Origin: Incurvaria masculella
Taxonomy: Eukaryota; Arthropoda; Insecta; Lepidoptera; Incurvariidae
Assembly: GCA_946894095.1 (NCBI GenBank)
Contig: OX335644.1
Coordinates: 10,707,595 to 10,771,594 of the forward strand
Length of the DNA: 64,000 nt
Direction: 5' to 3'
In this document: positions 43,501 to 55,500 of the stretch, piece after piece
How the letters are laid out: each line of letters starts with the position of its first letter
Numbering within the stretch: position 1 is the stretch's first letter
Notes under the pieces: generated by a model
Seen by the model: the letters and a program-made list of their open reading frames with translations, nothing else
Databases searched by the model: none
Told to the model about the DNA's origin: nothing
Program-made: the position numbers and the translations under genes

Positions 43501-46500
43501 CTGTCAATATTGTATGCAAAGTGGCTACGCCGCCCTTATTATGCACGTTCGTTTGCTTCTTTCGTCCTTCCATGCTCGCGGGCATAGACAAAGAATAGTA
43601 GGGGTAGACTGCTAACGTCATACGATGAACAAAACTAGCTGAAAACTCTCCCGTCACTCCCTGAACTAGTTACACCGTCATTAAACTAAGCTTAATTTAA
43701 AATTTTGCCTAGGTAGGCGTGATGATATCGTTTCATTTTAACCATAAATTAAGTATTATCATTTTAATTAAAATATTATTTGGTTTGTATTTAATGTTTT
43801 CTGAAATGTGAATTGCAACGCCGCCTGTGGATTTTTATTATCCCTATTCGAAACTTGTGTGACGTTAACAATATTTCCCTACTCATCTATGCTGCGTTTA
43901 AATGATGGTTTCTATTGTAGAATCCCGTCAGTTAGTAATCCTGTCACAGACGAATGGCGCGAGGGGTGCGGGCCATCGGGCGTGTGGCTGGAGTGTGCGC
44001 CGGCGCGGGGCAGGCTGGGGGCGCGGGGCGAGGTGTGCGTGCGCGTGCGCATACACGCCGACACGTGGGGACTCTACTGCGAGCACATCCTGTTCGAGGT
44101 ACTGTCGTGTGACTGTCGTTACAATGGGGAGGACGGCTGCCAAACTTTACCACCAGATGGCGCCACATCAAAGTATGCCACGGTTTCATTTCAAGGTTAT
44201 AGGTTGTTGACCAAAATGTTACTATGAATAGCTACCTTGAAATTGATGTATAACACGGGTAATGTGATTGCCTGTGATTCGAAACTAAACATAAACTCTA
44301 CGTGATAGCTTGGCATAGTTTTATGTGGCGTCATCTGGTGATAAAGGTTTACGCCGTGCACCCCATTGTGGAGATGAAAAGGTGAGTGAGTGAGTTATTG
44401 AGAACCACGGCCCCCACCAAACACGCCAACCCTTTGGTTACACACAGCACAATACTGGGTTGGTACCATGGCAATGAATGAACGATGGACGAAGCGGCAA
44501 TGAAAATATTCTGTGTTTTCCAACTCAATGTACCCTAAGAATATGAGTAATCTCCTTGCATGGCACCTTGTTGCCTTGAGGTAATGTTATGATAGCGGGT
44601 ATCGTAATAGCCATTCACATCCGGTTCTAGAAAAAAACTGTAGATGGAGTTAACCATCCGTTCTCTTGTACCTGCAGTGACTGTTTTTTATTTGTCCTTT
44701 AATATGTTTTCAAATAATACATACATTTTGAGCGGCTCGAAGCCTAGTGGCGCGGGGACTGGCCTAGCGTACCAGAGGCCCGGGTTCAATACCAACTTGC
44801 ACCACTGTCTTTCTCTTTCAGAGTTCGATAAGTGCATTTCGTCACGAATGCGAGCTGCTCTATGGTTCGGAATCCATGTAAAACTGTAGGTCCCCTTCCC
44901 CTACTAGGTGGTAGGGTTAAGCCCGCCCGGGTTGGTACCTACCATCGCATTGGATGAAAAGATGGTCGAAGCGGCAACGAAAAATTGTCCGTGTTTTCCA
45001 TCCAGTTCAATGTAGCCGTGCTCATAAAAGGAAGGTCCTGGCATGGCACCTTTGGGAATGTGGTGTATTGGGCTAATATCATAACGGTAGTTGTGTGGTA
45101 TTAGCCATCCATGTCAGGTCGCATAAAAAAAAATACTAATATTATAAATTCGAAAGCAACTCTGTCTGTATATTGCGTTATCACGCTTAAAGCGCTGAAC
45201 CAATTTTAAGGAAGGACATCAATCATCATCATCATCAATCAATTCATCTTAATTTAGCGTTTGTATCTGTCATTCTAAATACTTGTGTAAACTTAAACTG
45301 CGTGGACGTTGAAAAAAAAACCAGCGGAGTTTCTTGCCAGTTCTTATTCGCTGGGATTGCCGAAATGGCTAATGATAAAATATGACAAATCCGAGTGTAC
45401 TGTCTATGGATGATGAATAAATAATAAACAATACAATTAAACATAGGCTACCTTTCGTAGCGACATTTAAACTCGAAGGTGTGAAATAATTGTGCATCCG
45501 AGATCCACGGGACTGCTATGGCGACGTCGCCTCAGATCGGCGTCACGCTGCAGGTCGGCGGCGTCGAGCCGCTGACACTGCGCGTGTGGGCGGCGGCGGC
45601 GGGCAGCCCGCTCCGCCTCGCGCTGCAGCCGCCGCGGACGGCGGCGGCGACTGACTGCGGCGAAGCGACATCGGTGCCCACCATCAGGTAATTGCATCTT
45701 TCTTGGGTTCCTTACCCAATTGGTGCCAACGGAACTCTATAACTATTATTATCCCGACAATTAGACGTTTGATAGCTCAGTAGGTTTAGAGCAGTGGACA
45801 TGTAATCCAAAGGTCGCAGGTTCAAGTCCTGCTTCCGACGAATGTCACGACCAATACTTTTTCAGATTATTTTCAAAATCTGATAATAATGCTTCGAATG
45901 TAGATGTCGCTGTAACTCAAATTAATGAGATAACGGTAATGTCGTATCAATTAAATATATAAAATAAAAATGTCAGTTGTTCCTTTGTTGTTTTATTTCC
46001 GTAAGCGCGTACAAAAAACGGTCCGAATTGTTTGTGATGCTTACAGCTTTGAGTGTGCAATCTGATTCAAGACGCACTGTGATCGTTTACAGTTCAAAAC
46101 GGAACGCGCACTAGGTTTGTGTGGGTACAGGTTCACGCAAGGCGGACGGGCGGAGGAGCGGCGCGAGCTACGCGTGTGTAACGTGTCACGCGCAACCTTA
46201 CGCCTGTACACCTACCTTGTATGTGACCACGACTCAGGTTTGTGTCTTTTACTTTTTATAACGGGTGACTCACTATAGATTTTATAAGCTTTAAAAAATA
46301 ATTGAAAAATGTCACTTGTATATAAAAGGACAGCGTACATATTGCAATTGTATTTATTAAAACCAACATAATCAAGATGCTTTCTTTTTCGCCATACTGT
46401 GCACTAGCGGCGGGTCCTCGGGACGCGTGCTAGCACGTTTATATTGGTACAGTTTTGTTTGAACAGTTGCACGCGCGGTATGCTCCCGACCACGACATGG

Positions 46501-49500
46501 TATTTATATATATTAGTATTATCTTTGATGGCACCAACTAAAAATTATTTAAGACACTAGGACTAGCCAACTACTCGCGCATACAAATGCACCTTTAAAC
46601 AAATGTAATAATATGCAGTGAAACACCTCAGCAAGTCCAAATAGAACTCCAGACTGATAATGGATTGTTAATATTTTTTTATTCCATCATTTATTTAAAT
46701 AATAATAATAATAATAAAGTCGATTTTACACATTAGAAATCTGAAAGTAATATGATTTCTAGGTATAAGCAAAAACAGCACATATGCATAAACAAATAAC
46801 TCCATTTTCTTTTAGATTTCTACATTTCGTCAAAAAAGTTCGGAAATGGACACCATTTCCGCAATGTATTTCGTAAAGAAAAAGGAAACATACATTAACG
46901 AAAATAGGTTGATTCCTAGACAATGAATCATATATTGTAAGAATGACACTTCTTATCGTCAGACTTAGCTAGTTAACTTGGGGTGCCTCGTCTAATTTTG
47001 CGATTTGGCTAGTACGAGGGCCGCCCGGTCAGTTTTCGAATGACTTAGCTCGAACCCCGCTAGTTCCGTTGCCCACCAATTTATTCGAAATTCAAACTTT
47101 AAAACCTAGCAGAGTCACCCTGTATTTATGTCGCTTTTTCTTTTTGATAAGAAATTGATTTTAAAGTCAGCAAGAAGTGAGAATACCCAAGCCCCCCAAA
47201 AAAAAGATAAAAAAAGAAGTGAGAATTCAATGAGCAAATGTAAAAGCAACTCCCGTAAAAGATAAAGAAGAAAAACCGGCCAAGTGCGAGTCGGACTCGC
47301 ACAAGAAGGGTTCCGTACCATCGTAAAAAAAAAACAAAAAAACACGTTTTTTGTATGGGAGCCCCCTTTAATTTTAATTATTTTTTAATCTTACCTATTT
47401 GTTGTTGTAGCGGCAAAATAAATACACACTCTGTGAAAATTTCAGCTGTCTACCTGTTACGGTTACTGAGATACAGCCCTGTGACAGACGGACAGACGGA
47501 CGGACGGACGGACGGACAGCGGAGGCTTAGTAATAGGGTTCCGTTTTCACCCTTTGGGTACGGAACCCTAAAAACAGAGAGAGGGAGGGAGAGAGAGATG
47601 GAGGTAGAGCAGTAATAGTACAATCGGACTACTGCGACATCGCCCTTACTTTTTTAGGGTTCCGTACCCAACTTTTTTGTGTGTATTATTAGATTTTTTG
47701 CCAGTTGACCGATTCGATAATTCTGTAATTTAATGAGCAGGGTATCAAGGTAAAAACAAAAAAGTTATTCTTTGTCATTTTGTAAGTCTTGCTTAAAATC
47801 TAGAACAAATTCCAATAATTGATAAAATTTTGCTGAAAAGCGAATTTCTAAAAATAACACCCAATACGCAAGCGTCAATTTAATTTGCCAATAATAACAG
47901 ACGATACCAAAGGGGAGCGTTGTATCAACAAAGCATTTGCTTCAGGATGTTCGAATAATCTCGTTACAATGACGGGTTCATTGAAATGGAAATCGGTTTT
48001 TCATTGATCGCACTCCCTCAATAAATGCAAGTGTACGTTGTTTTATTTTTGCGGAGCATACCTGTGTGGGCATCGGGCGTAATGTGAGGGGCTTACGAAT
48101 ATTAAATTTTAAAGAAAGAATCAAAATTTAAACATGCTATCACTAAAATACGCACAATGTAAGCGAGCAATGTATGTTTACCTTGTGTGATTACTGTATG
48201 TTTATGTTCATTTTATTTATTTTGTTTACTTTATCTTACCTTGACTAATATGGATGTTTTTGATTTTTAGTTCCTATCAATATTACTTCATATTAAGGTT
48301 CCATATAGTAAAATCATGCACTCCGAAGGTATATCGATAAATACCCTGAAATAATAGCGATAAATGTATCTGATTAGAGGGAAAATGTTTTGCAGTAAAA
48401 GCAAATATGTAGGTTCATATTAAAATTTGGGTCTTTTCGGTATTGACACTTCAGGTTTTTAAAAAAAATATTAATTAAATGCTCTATGCTCCTTTAAAAA
48501 GTCCAATACGTTTAAAATATACAAACATTATCCAAACTTGTTTAGGCGTAGCTTGTAGCTTAGTGGCGCAGGGTCTTGCGTGGAATTCTAGAGGTTTTGG
48601 TTCAAATCCCCGACCCGCTCATGCACCACTTGGTTTCTTTTTCCGTGTTGAATAAGTGTATTTTCCTCACAAATATAAGCTGTTCCATGGCTTAGATTTC
48701 ATATTAAACTGTAAGCCCCCCTTCCTTTATAAGGTGAAAGCGTTCAAGCCCGCCCGGGTTTATACCATCGCATTGGTCGAAGCGGCAATGAAAAATTTAC
48801 AGCGTTTCCCAGTTTAATGTAGCCGTGCTTATAATGGGAAGGTCGTGGCATGGCACCTATATTCTTTCGGCAACGTTCAAAATTCAAAATTTAATCAGCG
48901 ATTTTCAGTTGACACGAAGTACGAGTAAGAACCAATTTATCACATCACCAAAGGGCGAACTTATCACATGCAGTAATTGATTGAAAAAGATATACATGAT
49001 TGTGGTTTACTGGGAGAATATCATGTATGACAATATTTGTCCAGTTACGTAAAGAAGGCGACATTATGTTTAATGCAACTAAGAATTTAACTACAAGAAG
49101 TAACGTGCGGTTGTGATTAGATTGCCCTCAAGAATCCTTTGCTATACATCTAAATGCAAACTATTTCCGTTTAAAATTCCACGAAGTGAGAAACGATCGA
49201 AATTGAATTCGGTGCTCCGAAAGTGGATATTTTGCCGAAGCTGTTGTCGCAACTTCTCAAACAATGTCACAATAGACGTCGCCTCCTGCGGTCGAGGAGC
49301 CGCTCGGTCCGCCAGCCCTCGGCCGCGGCGTCCCGTCACCGTCTGAATAAACAGTGACTATGGACGCAGTGCTAAAGCGCTACTTCCAACCCATCGACTC
49401 CAACTGCTTACGAATTCGAGACGCGTAAATGTTCAAATTTTCGTGCACTACGTGGCGTCTTGTGAAGTTCTTAAGGTGGCCATTCCCGGCGGGACGAACT

Positions 49501-52500
49501 TATTCGCGGGCACGGTACATAACCGTGCTAATGCGCTCTGGGACCTTCTCTGTTTCAAAGAAAAAGACAGGCTCCGTGACGAGGAGGATGCAACATGTCC
49601 ACAAAATAGACAATGTCCATAGTGTTTGATTTGGTAAGAATTAAGAAAAATTTTATAACAAAACGACTTATAGCTAAAAATAAATACCGGTGTAGTCAAA
49701 AATCAAACAAAAACTAAATTGATTTATAAATGTTCATGAAACAAGCTATGTCTGATGATTAATCTTTTTAAGATGTTTCCATTTTATCGTTGAGTAATCT
49801 AAGCTTCAAAGTTTTTGTATAAAATGCGCGAAAAATTCGAAGTTTCGGACCTTATAACCAAACACTATTTTACAATGCTAATGGTCATTAGACATCTGGT
49901 TCTATCAAATAAATCTGTTTTGAGTATAATTTTGGATCTTCGACTGGAAATATGCGCATGATCTTCTTTCCACGTTTGTATGGGGAGTTGAGCTACGTGT
50001 CGTTGGAACTTGAGAACATCAGGAGTGAGCGAATTATCAAGCGCACTGACTGGCGACTGAGCTACCGGCAGCGTGCCGCTATATGGATGAGTTTCGGTCG
50101 TGACTGCCGTCCTTCTTTACTCGATGGTAGCAACAGTCGAAAGACAGGTGCTAAAGACCATAGTAGCAATCGAAAGACAGGAGCTGTATAAGCTCCTTGC
50201 GGATGCTGATATATGACTGTAGCAGCAGTCGAATAGGTGCTAAAGACTACTTGAACAACATTTTTATAGAAATCACGTCCAATGCCGAAAACAATTTAAA
50301 TATTTTATCATACGGCCGACAAAATATTACTATGTAATTTGAAAAAGAGTCACTAAGTCATTTTTAGAGTGAGCGCACTATGCATAAACGTAGAGGATTT
50401 CAGGTAAAATCGTCCTTTGCATTGTTAGTCCGGAAACTAACCACGTTTTATATTTGGGCAGGAAATTCTGAATACCACTGTTTGACTTCTGAAGCGCACA
50501 TTTGCTTTAATCGTAATCCCGAGTTTTAATAAGGAGTTAATATACAATTACAAAGTTAGGCAAGTTTTCGAATAATTTAAAGCACACATCTGTAAAATCT
50601 AAGTCGAGTTGATATTGCTTATCATAAACAGTTGACAAACATGAAATGTATTTACTATTCAAGGTCGACTGCTACGAATACCTTTTTTCGGCAACGTTTC
50701 TGCAAATGCGATTATGAAAGTCGTGTCTTTTTATTTTTCCATAGATATGCCGGAGGACTCACGTACGCTGCCTTTCAGGCTTCTTCTACGGTTCGTAGAC
50801 ACCGCACCTCGCTGCAATTGCTCTTCAAAGGAGTCAGGTAATAACATCGTAGAGATAAATCTTAAAAGAAAATTTCTTTCGAAATGTTACTGTATTTTTT
50901 TCATTGTTATTTTTGCGTGCCATACGCATTGCCTATATGTATATGTATATGCATAGCCTAATGATTGAATACTACGGTTCTTGTGTCGGAGAGGGCTGGT
51001 GATTTCATATGTGCATTTGCGTTGAGAACACGGGTACACCCTATGGTTCGGAACCCATGTAAAATTATCGTTAAAATGAGGGCAACGACTAGTTCCAAAA
51101 TGATGCATTTTTATTACCAAAACATTTAATTAGCGCTTGTTACTTGTCTTATCATAACTGACCTTTCAATTGTGTGTAGGGGTTTTATGCCTCTGGTCCT
51201 TCTATCTCGTTACGCTTATTTCAACATCTGATACTTTTCTGCTTCAAGGGCTTGTATTATTTATGAAACATTCATTACTATGTAAACAAATATATATCAT
51301 TGACAGTTTCCTAATCTATTGATACATCTTTTTACAATGTTTATGCATAATTGTATTGTCTGCGACCAGTCGTCAATTAGGTACTTTTTCCTTTTCATTC
51401 CTATACAAGCTGTAATTATTGTTACTATATATATATATCGATTTGTGAAAACATTTTATAAATGAAATGGCAGTATGATGTATGGTTGCATATGTATGGT
51501 TGCTTATCTAACCCTATAAAGCTCGTACATACAAATTTGATTGGAATAATAATATGTTTTCATTCAAATATCGATACAACTAAAATCTACGATAGCCTCC
51601 ATCCAAAGTCCTGCCATGGCACCTTATTCCTTCTAATGTCATGAAGGAGGTCATTGATGTCCATTACTTTGAGTATCTGTCTCGCTTTAAAACATACTAT
51701 TATATTTGAGAGAAACTCAAATTAATTAAATTCAGTTTTATGCATATGACGTGATTTTCGCAGCAATTTTATCTAAAAATACATTGTTCCGTGCAAGTCA
51801 GCAAATAACTACATATTTGTCCAGTTTCCTTGGCGATATCTCGCGAGTATTCGGGAAATCGCGCGTCTGTATGATGTGATTCTCTCAGGTAAATGGAAGG
51901 CTTATTGCCAAAGTTGTGAGAGCTTTCGTGCCTCAATGCCTGAGAACTCTGATTTTATAGATGACATTTTCTTTCTTTTCCTCGGTAAAGGAGTTGTTTT
52001 CTTATCATTCGCCCTGCTTATTCCGTTGGTACCAATTTTTATTAATATTTCATATAACCATATCCTGTGAATATAGAAAAGTATAATTTCTAATATTTCC
52101 ATTCTGGGCCTAACGTTAAATGCTGAGCTTCTCAAACTGGAAATTTGTTGTGCGTGCACATTTATTTGCACCTCTCTCTTTCTTGTTTCTAGTTTTTTTC
52201 AATTCTTAAAAGGTTTTCTGGGGCTTAAACTACCTCCATGAAATAGTTTATTTTTATTCTAGTTGTGGTGCTATCATTAGGTGCTTAATACACCTATCAG
52301 TCCATTCCTTCTGCAAGCGTTAATCTATTTTAAATGACTGTGTAAAGAAAAATATCACCTTCTCCGCTGGAAACCCTGATATGTTGCAGTTTTCAGGAAC
52401 CAGCAAAAGCACCTGTGATAACCATGTTTTATAAAAAATATACGGTATGAAAAGAAATTTCATCATGTTAATAATTATTGTGATCTAACCAGCAACCAAG

Positions 52501-55500
52501 ATATTTTCCATACCGTACTTAACCCCCCGACGACGCTTAGTAGTCATGAGTTACAATGACTTGAAATCGATAGGTTCCGACGACTGGATATCGCCAGAGG
52601 CAAGTGTGTATATTATTTTCCAGAGGTGAGCGTCAGCGACGGCGACGGGGAATTTGGCGACGCGTCAGAGCGAAGCGAGGTCGCCGGTACAGGAGTGATT
52701 CTGTTTCTCGCCCCAGACTACGGGCGGCAGCAGGACCAACCCTACTATAGTGTTCGCCTGCCAACTTATTTTTTTTTTACAATCAATGAATTCATTTTTT
52801 CATCAAATCATTTAAATAAGAAAAAAATATACTTTAATTGTTGTTTATAAAAACGAGTTTGTCGAACTGAAATTGGACTCAGTCGTTTTTATCGTGCGTG
52901 AAGTAGAAAAAACCGGCCAAGTGCGACGCGAACTTGCCCACGAACCCCACACAATCGTACAAAATTTAACACTAAAAATAAAGTCATTTTTATTTATTTT
53001 TATTTTATCTATTGTTATAGGTGCAAAATAAATACCCACTCTGCTGTGCTGCTCCCAATTTCAGCTGCCTACCTAGTACGGTTCCTGAGATACAGCCCTA
53101 CGAGAGCCGGACGGACGGACGGACTGCGGAGGCTTAGTAATAGGGTTCCGTTTTCACCCTTTGGGTACGGAAACCTAAAAAAGATGAGAAAATGAACGGG
53201 ATATACTCTCTGTTTGTATAATGAGATGGTAACTTTAATTTTTTTTTACATTCTCGTCAGAATAAACATTCATACAATGCATAGAGACGTTTTCCTATCC
53301 TCATTTTGTATTTGATACGATTGTTTTATAAAATTGTATTTTTGATGCGTAGTTAGGTTAGGTTTTAATGCTTAACCTAAAGAATGGATAGCGGACAAGA
53401 ATGTAGTATATGTGTAGCACTGGGGCTGTAACGGAGCTCATATTCGAAAGTAAAAAGAAAATTTAACTTTTATATTGTTCAAAACAATCAATATAAAAAA
53501 CCAATGGCGGAAATTTAAATAAGACTCTTTTTAGGGTTCCGTACCCAAAGGATGCCAACGGAACCCTTTTACTAAGCCTCCGCTCTCCGTCCGTCCGTCC
53601 GTCCGTCCGTCCGTCCGTCCGTCCGTCCGTCCGTCCGTCTGTCACAGGGCTGTATCTCAGTAACCGTAACAGAAAGACAGCTGAAATTTTCACAGAGTGT
53701 GTATTTATTTTGCCGCTATAACAACAAATAGGTAAGATTTAAAAATAATTAAAATTATACCCTCCCATACAAAAAACGTGATTTTTTTGTATCAAATATT
53801 TTACGATGGTACGGAACCCTTCGTGTGCGAGTCCGACCCTCACTTGGCCGGATTTTTTTTAAAGAGCAAAGCTAAAGATTTAATTCGAAACTAATGTTTA
53901 TATTTAAAATTACCACATATTATCTTAACTTTGGATTCACTATAATAACAATTCAAAGAAATCGGCACTTTCATGATCACAATAGGTGTGTTATAACCAT
54001 ATATGTTCAATTCCATAAAATGTAATAACGAGACATCATCGGTAGAGCGGTCACCCATCTAGAACTCGTCCACGCCCAGTATTACTTGCCTCGATGATAC
54101 ACACCGAGGCTGACAAAACTTTACGCATATATTTTAATTAAATGAAATAATCAACATTCAAATCAGTCTTGCTGGTTGTTTCAGAAAGGAAAACGCTCAA
54201 AAAGAAGGTTCACTCGATTTTAAAAGTGTTTTCCATTAGAATACACACATGTCCGTGTTGCTTGTAGCACAGCCCTTTAATATACATTAACATGTCGCTT
54301 GTAGCTGTTGCTAAAATTATTTAACCTATCGAATACACATTATCTATACCATTATATAAAGAGGAATCTATACCATTATATAAAGAGGAAAGGTTTGATT
54401 GTTTGTGTATTTGAACCGAATAGGCTCTGAAACTACTGAACGGATTTGAAAAATTATTTCACCGTCGGAAAGCTAAAGTCTATCCGAGGGACATAGGCTA
54501 TGTTTTATCTTAAAACAATTAGGGATCCTTACCAAAACTCCGATAACGTAACCCAAGGTGCAAAAAAATTACCAAGAATGTTCCTTACATCGCGTGCGCT
54601 GCGAAAACTATTCACAATAGAACAAAATGATGTATTACAATTTTAAAGAACACATTATTATCTACAAAAAATGTCGCGACAGCATACATCTTACTATTGT
54701 ATTTATGTCACAATAAGTGTGCATGTCTTTAAATCTAAAAATTTAAATACCACCGCTATAAAAGGCTCTTTATTTGCACCTAGATAATAATCCTTATAGA
54801 AATAAATAAATTATTATTTAAGACTGTTTTAATACCTTTACATGACTTTTTGAATTATTCGATTCGGACATTTCATTCGAAAGATATCATGAGTTTAAAA
54901 ATTAGAAAAAACTCCGCTCGGTCAACTATGCGTTTTAGAGTTTGTAGGCGTCACTCAGAGGTACGGGAGTCAGTCGGCTCCCCACGCAGCAGCCGTGTGC
55001 GGAACTTAAGAAATTGTCGCTTGATAATATTTTGTCGCTTGATGATAATTAGTTTAGTAGGTAACTAAACGCATTCAAAAAGTTCTTTTCAGAACTAGAC
55101 CCATTAATATATGTTGTTCATTTAGTTATCCTAATAAATAAGTGACTGAAATAGTTTTTATGATTTTCGATTAAATACTTTTTAGTTGTAGGTTATAGAA
55201 GTAGTTGTAGGTAGCTAATAACAGTTAAACATGTTTGAAAAATGTTACGGCTTTTCACGCGGCAGGTAGATACATTCTCCAAAGACATTCTCAAAAGCCG
55301 TAACATTTTTCAAACATGTCTAACGACCGCGGTAATCTCAAAAGTATCATAATAACAGTTAAGCTAATTATTTAGTGAAAAATAAAACAACATCAAATAG
55401 TGTTTACTCCCTGGCTTTAACTCAATAAATTATTTATTTAATGGCTTTTGTTTTGTAGTTATGACCTTTTTACAATAATTAAAAGTATGAAAAATACATA

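Noticed and set aside
54960..55010. Possible ASH exon after GGCGTCACTCAG
   Set aside because: No donor in a fitting phase, no ASH-like residues, and exons 12 and 13 already join in phase without it. It also lies within the Helitron-like element.
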